Below, one piece after another: positions 33,043-40,101 of a stretch of 40,101 bases of DNA. The position numbers and the translations under genes are program-made. The stretch's first letter is position 1. Every line of letters starts with the position of its first letter. Below the pieces are notes generated by a model, which was not told the DNA's origin, did not search any database, and saw only the letters and a list, made by a program, of their open reading frames with translations. The DNA comes from CAYFTL01 sp964346145 (lineage in GTDB: Bacteria; Bacillota; Clostridia; Christensenellales; Aristaeellaceae): contig CAYFTL010000018.1 of NCBI GenBank assembly GCA_964346145.1, positions 1 to 40,101 on the forward strand, in the 5' to 3' direction.

Positions 33043-33076
33043 TTAAAGAAGACTCCTGTCGGAGCCTTCTTTAAAT
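33043..33076. terminator. Bidirectional terminator at the end of the sugar operon
   Basis: AAAGAAGACTCC (33045-33056) and GGAGCCTTCTTT (33061-33072) form a 12-bp stem with one mismatch and a TGTC loop. It lies between the convergent MgtC gene and the last gene of the sugar operon. Confidence 0.8.
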
Positions 33077-33096
33077 GTTTTATCATGCAATCCGAT

Positions 33097-34149
33097 TTAT
33101 ATCCGGCAAGCGATGGTGCTTTTTGTGCGCTCGGATTCAAACAAAATGTCAATCACTTTCATTACGCGCAGCGCCTGTTCGGGCTTTACAATCAGCTCAG
33201 CGCCATTGTCCAGCACATCCACGATGTTATGGTAGTAGTCCGACCAGTCGCTGGTAACTTCGGGCAGATCCATTTCCTTGGTGGTATGCTTGGGGCGTGG
33301 TGCCATCGTGCGGGTCGGGCCGGCCTCGGTGTAGACAATGTCGTCTTCCCAAGCCATTTCGCCCGACTCGTTGAGCTGTACCATCTTTCCACTACAGGAC
33401 CAGTCCTCAATTACGGCTGTGCCGTTATCGCAAGACATGTGCCAGCGAGGATGATTGATAAAGCAATTGGTTGCCATCTCCAATACCGCGGATATCCCGT
33501 TTTCAAACCGCAAAAATACTTTGATGTTGTCGTCCACGCCCGGAGTGAAGATTGATAACAGGTGGCCACTTGCGGACACGACGGGCGAATCAATCATCCA
33601 CATAAGTTGATCAATCAAATGCACGCCCCAGTCCAGCAGCATTCCGCCGCCGTTTTCCTTGTATCCACGCCAGCCATGCATCGCGCCCCGGGAGCCTTGC
33701 ACCCGACTCTCGATAAAATAGGGTTTGCCGATTACGCCACTGCTGCAAATTTCTTTGATGATGACATAATCCTTGTCCCAACGCCTATTCTGGTGAACAG
33801 AAAACAGCTTTCCGGTCTCTTTGGAAACCTCAATAATCTCTTCCAGTTCCGCCGCATTCAAGGTTACCGGCTTCTCGCACACAACGTGCTTTCCGGCGCG
33901 CAGGCAAGCGATGGCCAGATCCTTGTGAAAGTTATTTGGGGTGGCTATGGTGACCATATCCACTTCCTGATCGTTTAACACTTCTTCCAAAGTGTTGTAT
34001 ACCATTAGTCCGCGCTCGGCCGCTTCATCCAGCGCTTCTTTGCGGATGTCGTAGGCACCTTTTACTTCAATACCTTCCACCTTGGCGCTAATATTTTCCT
34101 GGTGCCACCTACCCATTCCACCAAAACCAATAATCGCAAGCTTATGCAT
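33097..34149 (-). CDS. Gfo/Idh/MocA family sugar dehydrogenase (last gene of sugar operon)
   Basis: 350 residues. N-terminal NAD(P)-binding Rossmann fold (IIGFGGMGRWH), the catalytic-lysine motif CEKPVT near residue 95, and the C-terminal substrate domain with GGGMLLDWGVHLID (His as likely catalytic partner). Such enzymes oxidise or reduce a sugar or sugar-like ring hydroxyl; the substrate cannot be read. It starts 57 bases after xylA and is the last gene of the operon. It is only distantly similar to the other dehydrogenase here (36487-37680), so the two probably act on different substrates. Confidence 0.9.
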   Translation of the reverse strand: MHKLAIIGFGGMGRWHQENISAKVEGIEVKGAYDIRKEALDEAAERGLMVYNTLEEVLNDQEVDMVTIATPNNFHKDLAIACLRAGKHVVCEKPVTLNAAELEEIIEVSKETGKLFSVHQNRRWDKDYVIIKEICSSGVIGKPYFIESRVQGSRGAMHGWRGYKENGGGMLLDWGVHLIDQLMWMIDSPVVSASGHLLSIFTPGVDDNIKVFLRFENGISAVLEMATNCFINHPRWHMSCDNGTAVIEDWSCSGKMVQLNESGEMAWEDDIVYTEAGPTRTMAPRPKHTTKEMDLPEVTSDWSDYYHNIVDVLDNGAELIVKPEQALRVMKVIDILFESERTKSTIACRI

Positions 34150-34206
34150 TCGTCTTCCTCCATAACAAAAAATTTCGGCCTTAACGGCTTAGAGTGAAAC
34201 TATGGA

Positions 34207-35526
34207 CTAGCCAAATAATATCTGGTTCATTACGCTCTCCAGATGCTCCTGTTCGCCCGAGCCCGGGTCTGCCGGTTTACCCAGCTGCTCTGCATATTCG
34301 GCCAATTCCTCCAGGCTCGTTTGTCCGCTCGCAATTTTCGCACCGATACCGGTCTTATAGCTCGCATAGCGTTCTTCTACAAAGGCATCAATGCGGCCGT
34401 CCTCAATGATTGCTGCCGCTTTGATGAGTCCCAGCGCAAACGCATCCATGCCCAAGATATAAGCTTTGGCCATGTCCACGTATGTGTTGCTTGGGCGCCT
34501 GGTCTTTGAGTCAAAGTTTAATCCGCCGTTGGGCAAGCCGCCGGCTTTTAGAATTTCGTACATGCACAGGGTGGTATCGTATACGTTAAAGGGGAATTCG
34601 TCCGTATCCCAGCCCAGCAACATATCCCCTTGGTTGGCATCTACGCTGCCCAACATGCCGTTGATCGCAGAAATGCGCAGGTCATGTTGGAAAGTATGTC
34701 CGGCCAAGGTTGCATGGTTGGCCTCTATATTGAGCTTAAAATCCTTATCCAGCCCATATTGACGCAAGAAACCGATGGAGGTGGCCGCATCAAAGTCGTA
34801 TTGGTGCTTCATGGGCTCTTTGGGCTTGGGTTCAATCAGGAAATCTCCTTTAAAGCCAATGCTTCGGCCGTACTCCACGGCCATCTTCATCAGCCGGGCA
34901 ATGTTATCCACTTCCAGCTTCACATCGGTATTCAAAAGCGTTTCGTAGCCTTCACGCCCACCCCAGAAAACATAGCCCAGTCCGCCCAATTTCACCGTAA
35001 CATCCAACGCTTTTTTGATTTGAGCCGCCGCAAACGCAAACACATCGGCGGAATTGCTACTGCCCGCTCCGTTCATAAACCGCGGATTGGAGAACATGTT
35101 GGCCGTGCCCCACAACAGCTTCTTGCCGGTTTTTTGCATTTTTTCTTGAATATAGTCTGCAATTTCATCAATGCGCTGGTTGGTTTCAGCAATGGTTTCG
35201 GCTTCGGGAACCAAGTCCACATCGTGAAAACAGAAATAATCCACGCCAAGTTTTTCCATAAACTCAAAACCAGCATCCACTTTGGCATAAGCATGTTCCA
35301 TGGTTCCGCGCTCTTTGCCAAAGCTTTTGTCTGTCGTCCCCACGCCGAACATGTCGGTGCCTTCTGCACATAGATTGTGCCACCAGGCCATACTAAAGCG
35401 CAGATGTTCTTTCATGGGTTTGTCCGCGACGATCTTGTCGGCATCGTAAAACTTAAATGCCAACGGATTTTTGCTCTTCGGCCCCTCGTATCGAATCACC
35501 GGTAAATCTGTAAAAATATTGTTCAA
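34207..35526 (-). CDS. xylA: Xylose isomerase
   Basis: Converts D-xylose to D-xylulose (and glucose to fructose). 439 residues, the class II length. Active-site residues are in place: H101-D-V-D104 in FCFHDVDLVPEA, metal ligands E232 in IEPKPKEP and E268/H271 in NIEANHATLAGHTFQHDL, and W48-W49 in the substrate pocket. It starts at TTG 35526, with AGGAGG at good distance. No xylB (xylulokinase) is in the window. A 13-bp hairpin separates it from the preceding isomerase gene. Confidence 0.97.
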   Translation of the reverse strand: MNNIFTDLPVIRYEGPKSKNPLAFKFYDADKIVADKPMKEHLRFSMAWWHNLCAEGTDMFGVGTTDKSFGKERGTMEHAYAKVDAGFEFMEKLGVDYFCFHDVDLVPEAETIAETNQRIDEIADYIQEKMQKTGKKLLWGTANMFSNPRFMNGAGSSNSADVFAFAAAQIKKALDVTVKLGGLGYVFWGGREGYETLLNTDVKLEVDNIARLMKMAVEYGRSIGFKGDFLIEPKPKEPMKHQYDFDAATSIGFLRQYGLDKDFKLNIEANHATLAGHTFQHDLRISAINGMLGSVDANQGDMLLGWDTDEFPFNVYDTTLCMYEILKAGGLPNGGLNFDSKTRRPSNTYVDMAKAYILGMDAFALGLIKAAAIIEDGRIDAFVEERYASYKTGIGAKIASGQTSLEELAEYAEQLGKPADPGSGEQEHLESVMNQILFG

Positions 35527-35568
35527 TTTCCCTTCCTCCTGTTTCGCTTAAAGGTAATATTCACGCCC

Positions 35569-35602
35569 CAAAGACTTACGCGGGTTGCTGCGTAAGTCTT
35601 TG
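35569..35602 (-). other. Intercistronic hairpin upstream of xylA
   Basis: Perfect 13-bp arms CAAAGACTTACGC (35569-35581) and GCGTAAGTCTTTG (35590-35602), 8-base loop. The minus-strand continuation is GGGCGTG, not T-rich, so this is probably an mRNA processing or stability element rather than a terminator. Confidence 0.7.
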
Positions 35603-35610
35603 GAAGAGCC

Positions 35611-36441
35611 CTATAGTTTAAGTACATTTTTAATGTATTCGCGCGAAACCATGGCCGAGTGGAAATTGCATATTTCCGGGCTGTCCAATTCCACGCACAA
35701 AACGCCATCGTAACCCACTTTTTTAAGCGCACCCACAAATCCTTTGAAATCCACCGTGCCCAGGCCCAGCGCCCGGAAGGCACCCATGCGTCCGCGCATA
35801 TCTTCGGCTTTGTGCTGCGGGTCCACATCCTTTAAGTGCACGTAAGCCACCCTGTTTCCATAGGCGCGGGCGAGCTCGGCAGGATCTATTCCAGCCAACG
35901 TGGAGTGTGCCGTGTCTATGCACAAAGATACGTTTTCGGGCTTGGTGTTCTGCATAAAGAAGTCGACCTGTTCCCTATCAAACACCAACGTGCAAGCATG
36001 TGGATGAAAGCAAAGCGTTATCCCCTTCTCGCGAGCGTATGCGCCAATTCTATCGCTCAACTGCGCCATGGCCAGCACGCCTTCTCTATCCAGCGGACGC
36101 TCAAAAGGAGCTTCGGAAAAACCGCTATGCTGACAATTGTACCATTTCCCACCGACAGCGGCCAAAAAATCAATCTGCTTGATGGCTTTTTGATAATCGG
36201 CTTCCAAATCCCCAGTGAAATGCCCGTACACGTTTACCAGTGGAGCGTCATATTTGGCGCAAATGTCTTTGGCCACCTGAGGATCCGGGAAAAAGTCTGC
36301 AATGAAAGCAAAGTTCTCCACACAGTCATATCCAAGGTAAGCAATCTCTTTTACCGATTGCTCAAACATCTTGACCTTATCCTCATCAGGAGTATCAGGC
36401 CTCATCATCATCCATGTCCAACCTGTGTAAGCTATTTGCAT
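35611..36441 (-). CDS. Sugar phosphate isomerase/epimerase-like TIM-barrel protein
   Basis: 276 residues of the AP-endonuclease-2/IolE-like superfamily. Metal-site residues can be read in order: E42 (CVENF), CFHPHACTLVFD with two His, the D-T-A-H motif CIDTAHSTLAG, HLKDVD, and a final VELDSPE. Members include inosose dehydratases, keto-sugar epimerases and 3-keto-glycoside lyases; the exact reaction is not evident. It lies between a Gfo/Idh/MocA dehydrogenase and xylA, a pairing typical of oxidation-then-epimerisation pathways. GAGGAGAAGAG precedes the ATG. Confidence 0.88.
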   Translation of the reverse strand: MQIAYTGWTWMMMRPDTPDEDKVKMFEQSVKEIAYLGYDCVENFAFIADFFPDPQVAKDICAKYDAPLVNVYGHFTGDLEADYQKAIKQIDFLAAVGGKWYNCQHSGFSEAPFERPLDREGVLAMAQLSDRIGAYAREKGITLCFHPHACTLVFDREQVDFFMQNTKPENVSLCIDTAHSTLAGIDPAELARAYGNRVAYVHLKDVDPQHKAEDMRGRMGAFRALGLGTVDFKGFVGALKKVGYDGVLCVELDSPEICNFHSAMVSREYIKNVLKL

Positions 36442-36486
36442 ATTCTCTTCTCCTCTCTTGCTTCGTGACGAAATTGAATGAATCAG

Positions 36487-37680
36487 TTAATCCAAAATTC
36501 CGTGCATCGGATTGTTTTGCATCGGCGCAGTGCGCTCATATTTGGTCTGCAATGGCAGGTAGCTTCCGCTTTCCGAACTTTTAGAGAAGCTGGTCATAAT
36601 TTCCATCACATGGTGCTGCTGCTGGGAATTTGCCCTAAAGGGCCTACCGGTCTCAATCGCTTTGCACATATCGGCCAAGCCCAGCGCCCGGCTGTTGTCC
36701 CGGTAGTCAAACATCAACGGAATCTCTTTCGTACCCGCCCAAGGATCCTGCATCAGGTTCATCAGCGCCGGGTCGCCAGGGGCAAATCTGGGCTGATCTT
36801 CTGGCCTATACAAGTGAATGGGCCCACCGAAGGTGTTGGGGTCGGGCACATACAGCGTGCCTTTGGTGCCGTAAACTTCAAAACGCGCCTGGTCGTTCAT
36901 GCCGTAATACACATCAAATGTCGTGAAAATGGTAGCCAAGGCGCCGGAGGTGAAATGCATGGTTCCAGTGATGTAGGTGTCCACATCCACATCGATTTTT
37001 TCACCGTAATGGGGCTGGGAAGTAATGATGCGTTCGTCGAACGCACGCTTGGTCACCCCGGTTACGCCCTTAACCTCGCCCAACATTTGTATTAGCGCAG
37101 TAATGTAGTAGGGACCCATATCCAGCATGGGACCGCCGCCCCGCTTGTAATAAAACTCGGGATCCGGGTGCCAAGTTTCGTGTCCATGGGAGATCATGAA
37201 GCAGGCCGCGCCCACAACATCGCCTATCATACCATCATCGATCAGCTTGCGACAAGTTTGAATACCCGCCCCCATAAAAGTGTCCGGGGCGCCGCCCATT
37301 TTTAATCCTTTTTGCTGCGCCAGCGCAATCAGCTCATCGGCTTCAGCCATATCCGCCGCCAACGGTTTTTCCGAAAAAACATGTTTACCCGCCAACAACG
37401 CTGCTTTGGTAACTTCGTAGTGTTCATAAGGACGCGTAAGGTTTAAAACAACGTCCACTTCAGGATCGGCAAACGCTTCGTGCATATCCTTATAAATCTT
37501 GGGCAATGTGCAGTCGATGCCTTTTTCAATTTGGGCTTTCACAAAATCTACACCGCCTTGAGCTCTCTCCGGCAGCAGATCACACACGCCCACCAGCCGA
37601 ACCTCCTTAAAGGTTTCGGTGATGTTTTGCAAATAAATCCCGCTGATCGCCCCCACACCTATCATCGCAACGTTTACCAT
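36487..37680 (-). CDS. Gfo/Idh/MocA family dehydrogenase (second)
   Basis: 397 residues. Rossmann motif MIGVGAISGIYLQN, catalytic FSEKPLA near residue 105, and C-terminal GGGPMLDMGPYYI with Tyr where many relatives have His. GHETWHPDPEFYYKRGGGP is typical of clostridial sugar-catabolic members. It is followed after 45 bases by the TIM-barrel isomerase, its likely partner. AGGAGGG precedes the ATG. Confidence 0.9.
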   Translation of the reverse strand: MVNVAMIGVGAISGIYLQNITETFKEVRLVGVCDLLPERAQGGVDFVKAQIEKGIDCTLPKIYKDMHEAFADPEVDVVLNLTRPYEHYEVTKAALLAGKHVFSEKPLAADMAEADELIALAQQKGLKMGGAPDTFMGAGIQTCRKLIDDGMIGDVVGAACFMISHGHETWHPDPEFYYKRGGGPMLDMGPYYITALIQMLGEVKGVTGVTKRAFDERIITSQPHYGEKIDVDVDTYITGTMHFTSGALATIFTTFDVYYGMNDQARFEVYGTKGTLYVPDPNTFGGPIHLYRPEDQPRFAPGDPALMNLMQDPWAGTKEIPLMFDYRDNSRALGLADMCKAIETGRPFRANSQQQHHVMEIMTSFSKSSESGSYLPLQTKYERTAPMQNNPMHGILD

Positions 37681-37752
37681 CGATTAACCCTCCTCGTTTC
37701 TTTGTTGTAGATACTCCTTAAGTTCTAAATATGGGATCGCTAACGTCACCCA

Positions 37753-38802
37753 TTATTCGCCATTCGAAAAAACTTCTACCACCTGATACGCCTTTTTAAA
37801 GGATTCGTCCAGCAGAGCCGCCAGGCTATCCAGCGGTGTGTCCCCCGTCGCGCCATTGCCCAACGTAAACATGAATCGTCCGTCAGGCCGGACGTAGGTA
37901 TCAAACAAAAAATCCACCTCTTTGCGTACATCCTCCGCAGTGCCAAAGGGTATGGTCCTTTGCACATCAAACCCTGCCCAAATGGTTATTTTATCTCCAT
38001 ATGCCTTGGCAATGCTTGCCTCGTCCATGGTGTATTTTTGAATCGGGTGCAGCACGTCCACGCCCAGCTCCACAAACCTCGGAATCAAATCCTCAATATT
38101 TCCACAAGTGTGCAGCCACATATGCATGTCCAGACTATGAATGTGATCGATAATCTCTTTATAATATGGCATAAAAAACTCATCAAAAATTTGCGGGTTG
38201 AAGAAGGTGGTCGTTTGGGTGCCCAAGTCGTCGGAAGTAAATATACCGTCCGGATTTAATTCTTCTTTGGCACGCGTCAGCATGCGCTTATAAAAGTCGG
38301 TAAGTTTTCTGAACAGCGCATGAACCGCTTCGGGATAAAGATAAAAATCCATGAGCGCTTCTTCCATGTTGCGGATGCTCCAAAACCGTTCAAAAAAGAA
38401 ATACCACCAATAAACCAGCCTGTAGCGTCCATCGCTCTCGGGCACTGAAGGAATCAAACCAGGATATTCCGGTGACGGAAAGTCTTGCAGCAGCGGTTGC
38501 AGTTCTTCATCCCAATCTTCAATCACACCGGCAGAATCCAGCGCACGAATCTTTTCAGGCGCATCCTTATAACTCCAACGATAACCGGGATCGTCCTCAG
38601 GCGCATCGTATACACTCGGGATGTTTAAAGCAATCATCTGCACATCTACCGGATAGCGGTTCAATATCACTTCCACTTCTTCTTTTTGTTCGAACGCATC
38701 CGGGCTGATCCAAAAGTGTACAAGAATAGGCACGCGCTCCGCATTCCCTTTCCCTTCAATTACCTTGACAACTTCCTCCTTTGAAAGAGGTTGGTACAAC
38801 AT
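37753..38802 (-). CDS. Uroporphyrinogen-decarboxylase-like (URO-D/MtaA superfamily) protein
   Basis: 349 residues with a URO-D TIM barrel. LHTCGN at 230-235 provides His and Cys as seen in the zinc-binding methyltransferase relatives (MtaA/CmuA) rather than in HemE; DGIFTSDDLGTQ and the end ENP-like GNGATGDTPLD fit that branch. A true HemE role is unlikely: the HemE N-terminal arginine motif is not seen and no haem genes adjoin. Proteins of this branch recur in sugar operons of anaerobes with no known job. GGAGGAG is placed for the ATG at 38802; the GTG at 38808 overlaps it. Confidence 0.8.
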   Translation of the reverse strand: MLYQPLSKEEVVKVIEGKGNAERVPILVHFWISPDAFEQKEEVEVILNRYPVDVQMIALNIPSVYDAPEDDPGYRWSYKDAPEKIRALDSAGVIEDWDEELQPLLQDFPSPEYPGLIPSVPESDGRYRLVYWWYFFFERFWSIRNMEEALMDFYLYPEAVHALFRKLTDFYKRMLTRAKEELNPDGIFTSDDLGTQTTTFFNPQIFDEFFMPYYKEIIDHIHSLDMHMWLHTCGNIEDLIPRFVELGVDVLHPIQKYTMDEASIAKAYGDKITIWAGFDVQRTIPFGTAEDVRKEVDFLFDTYVRPDGRFMFTLGNGATGDTPLDSLAALLDESFKKAYQVVEVFSNGE

Positions 38803-38823
38803 GGTCACTCCTCCTCCGGCAGA

Positions 38824-38850
38824 CGCTCACCACACTAGTGCGCATGAGCG
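38824..38850 (-). other. Intercistronic hairpin before the URO-D-like gene
   Basis: CGCTCA (38824-38829) and TGAGCG (38845-38850) with a loop that is itself partly self-complementary. No T-run. It ends about 22 bases before the URO-D-like start codon. Confidence 0.4.
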
Positions 38851-38871
38851 CAATAAAAAGCCAACTTTATT

Positions 38872-39165
38872 CTATTTGTTTTTAAGCCACATATCAATCG
38901 TTTTGCCATCTTTCTTTTTCCTTTTTTGATCAAACTTGGCGCTGCTTTTGAGCATACACTTTTTCAATATCATCGACCCGATGGCCACGACAAGGTTTAG
39001 AACGATTGAAAGGGTGAGGATTACTCGCTCACCCTCTCCTACGCCTAACAAAAGGGCAATAATGCAAAGTACGATAAAGCTTACACTCATTCCAAACGCA
39101 ATCCGCGCAATGTACAGTACGGCATCTACCATTGCCAACGAGGAATTTTTTCGGCGAGATGGCAT
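38872..39165 (-). CDS. Small membrane protein of unknown function
   Basis: 97 residues: a short basic N-terminus, two hydrophobic helices (about 25-42 and 47-66), then a very basic tail (SAKFDQKRKKKDGKT). No family recognised. It starts inside the end of the ABC ATPase gene in another frame: GGGGTG lies 8 bases before the ATG at 39165, giving a 40-base overlap. A later ATG at 39132 overlaps the ATPase stop and is a possible coupled start but lacks a clear ribosome binding site. The overlap suggests co-translation with the transporter ATPase. Confidence 0.65.
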   Translation of the reverse strand: MPSRRKNSSLAMVDAVLYIARIAFGMSVSFIVLCIIALLLGVGEGERVILTLSIVLNLVVAIGSMILKKCMLKSSAKFDQKRKKKDGKTIDMWLKNK

Positions 39166-40101
39166 GCGATCTTCACCCCTTCATAATCGCGGAGTTCCGG
39201 AACTTCCTGCTCACAAATCGGTTGCCAATACGGACATCTGGGGTGGAACAAACAACCAGTAGGAAGGTTTACATTGCTGGGCATATCGATGGATCGCAAG
39301 GGCAATTCGCTCTTTTCTCTGGATACCTTGGGATCTGGAATGGGAATCGCCGAAATCAAAGCCTGCAAATATGGATGCCGGGGCCGTCTTAGCACTTCAT
39401 TCAAATCCCCTGTTTCAACGATTTTCCCCAAATACATAACCATAATCCGGCCATTTTGGGCTACATAGCGGGCAGTAGCCAAATCGTGAGTGATGTACAC
39501 AAAGGCGACACCCAAATCATCGTTCATTTTGCTCATCAAATCAAGAAGCGATATGCGCAAAGACACGTCTACCATCGACACCGGTTCATCTGCCACGATC
39601 AGCTTGGGCTGAACCGAAAGGGCGCGCGCGAGCAAAGTTCGCTGTCTCTGGCCGCCGGACAATTGATGAGGATATTTAAACAAAAAATCTTCAGGCGGAG
39701 TCAGCCCCACCATTTTGAATAGTTCGACCAATGTCGCCAGGGCTTCCAGCCGATTCTTAGCAAGCTTGTGCTGAATGATTGGCGCGCTCAAAGATTGAAA
39801 AATAGTGCGTGAAGGGTTGAGCGCCGCGTAAGAATCCTGATGAACCATCTGCACCCCCAAGCGAAAGTCTTCGTACTCTTTGCTTCCCTTTCGAAGGCTG
39901 TTCACCTCGGTTTCCTGATATAAAATCTTGCCCGACGTAGGCCGATAAACATCTGTGATCATCTTGCCAATCGTGGTCTTGCCGCAACCCGATTCACCGA
40001 TTACGGCAAAAATCTCCCCCGGATGGATGTCTAAGTTTACATTGCTTACCGCATTAATCTTTCTCTTTTTTTTCATAAATCCAGGATTGTTTTCAAAAAC
40101 C
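39126..40101 (-). CDS. Oligopeptide/oligosaccharide ABC transporter ATPase (OppF/DppF-like), 5' end outside window
   Basis: Energy subunit of an Opp/Dpp-type importer; in this setting it may take up oligosaccharides. Walker A GESGCGKTT, Q-loop QMVHQD, signature LSGGQRQR, Walker B LIVADEP and switch YITHD are all present. A C-terminal oligopeptide-type extension with TGCLFHPRCPYWQPIC follows. An ATG exists at 40076, but the frame stays open to the window edge (the codons before it encode VFENNPGF) and OppF proteins have some 20-30 residues before this point, so the gene is cut by the edge. Permease and binding-protein genes should lie beyond it. Confidence 0.92.
   Translation of the reverse strand, partial: VFENNPGFMKKKRKINAVSNVNLDIHPGEIFAVIGESGCGKTTIGKMITDVYRPTSGKILYQETEVNSLRKGSKEYEDFRLGVQMVHQDSYAALNPSRTIFQSLSAPIIQHKLAKNRLEALATLVELFKMVGLTPPEDFLFKYPHQLSGGQRQRTLLARALSVQPKLIVADEPVSMVDVSLRISLLDLMSKMNDDLGVAFVYITHDLATARYVAQNGRIMVMYLGKIVETGDLNEVLRRPRHPYLQALISAIPIPDPKVSREKSELPLRSIDMPSNVNLPTGCLFHPRCPYWQPICEQEVPELRDYEGVKIACHLAEKIPRWQW

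Noticed and set aside
37753..38802. Authentic HemE (haem synthesis)
   Set aside because: HTCGN zinc-type motif, sugar-operon setting and absence of the HemE N-terminal arginine motif favour the methyltransferase-like branch.
1..40101. CRISPR arrays, tRNA or rRNA genes, insertion sequences, prophage genes
   Set aside because: Intergenic regions were read for repeat arrays, tRNA cloverleaf ends and transposase or integrase frames; none was found.

Overview
The window looks like chromosome from a Gram-positive anaerobe of the Bacillota, most likely class Clostridia. The evidence is the gene order ylxM-ffh-rpsP-khpA-rimM-trmD-rplS, the dnaG-rpoD pair, two half-size ChrA genes in tandem, a nifS-thiI pair, an LCP cell-envelope protein, strong GGAGG-type ribosome binding sites and many TTG/GTG starts. 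I cannot name a genus from the sequence alone. There is no rRNA, tRNA, CRISPR array, insertion sequence or prophage.

Layout. 1-2.8 kb (+): a metal-resistance operon with its own operator, made of an ArsR/SmtB sensor, a free-standing HMA metal-binding protein and a P1B-type Zn/Cd/Pb ATPase. 2.9-4.2 kb (+): a GH125 exo-alpha-1,6-mannosidase gene broken by one missing base. 4.2-10.7 kb (+): a leader full of palindromes, then dnaG, rpoD and uvrA. 10.8-15.0 kb (-): a galacturonokinase-like GHMP kinase, a nucleotidyltransferase/UDP-glucuronate 4-epimerase fusion and an ArsB/NhaD-type permease. 15.1-16.2 kb (+): a shortened relative of archaeal-type ornithine cyclodeaminase. 16.4-20.8 kb (-): an LCP-family protein, thiI, nifS and a small membrane protein. 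21.1-23.8 kb (+): a zinc-ribbon membrane protein and the chrA pair. 23.8-28.0 kb (-): the SRP, ribosomal-protein and tRNA-modification cluster, read from a promoter that lies inside the upstream terminator. 28.1-30.1 kb (-): htpG with a CIRCE element. 30.1-31.8 kb (-): araB. 32.3-32.9 kb (+): an MgtC/SapB protein. 33.1-40.1 kb (-): a seven-gene sugar operon encoding an ABC ATPase cut by the window edge, a small membrane protein, a URO-D-like protein, a Gfo/Idh/MocA dehydrogenase, a TIM-barrel isomerase, xylose isomerase and a second Gfo/Idh/MocA dehydrogenase.

How the parts work together. The kinase and the fused nucleotidyltransferase-epimerase overlap by 4 bp and together could form a uronic-acid salvage route: uronate, uronate-1-phosphate, UDP-uronate, then C4 epimerisation. 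The kinase resembles plant galacturonokinase more than galactokinase. This is the strongest candidate for an under-described system here. The last 10 kb, with the broken mannosidase, suggests a plant- or host-glycan-degrading lifestyle. The sugar operon has no pentulose kinase of its own; araB lies just beyond its 3' end. Regulation is unusually readable: metal operator, CIRCE, a candidate L19 leader and several internal hairpins.
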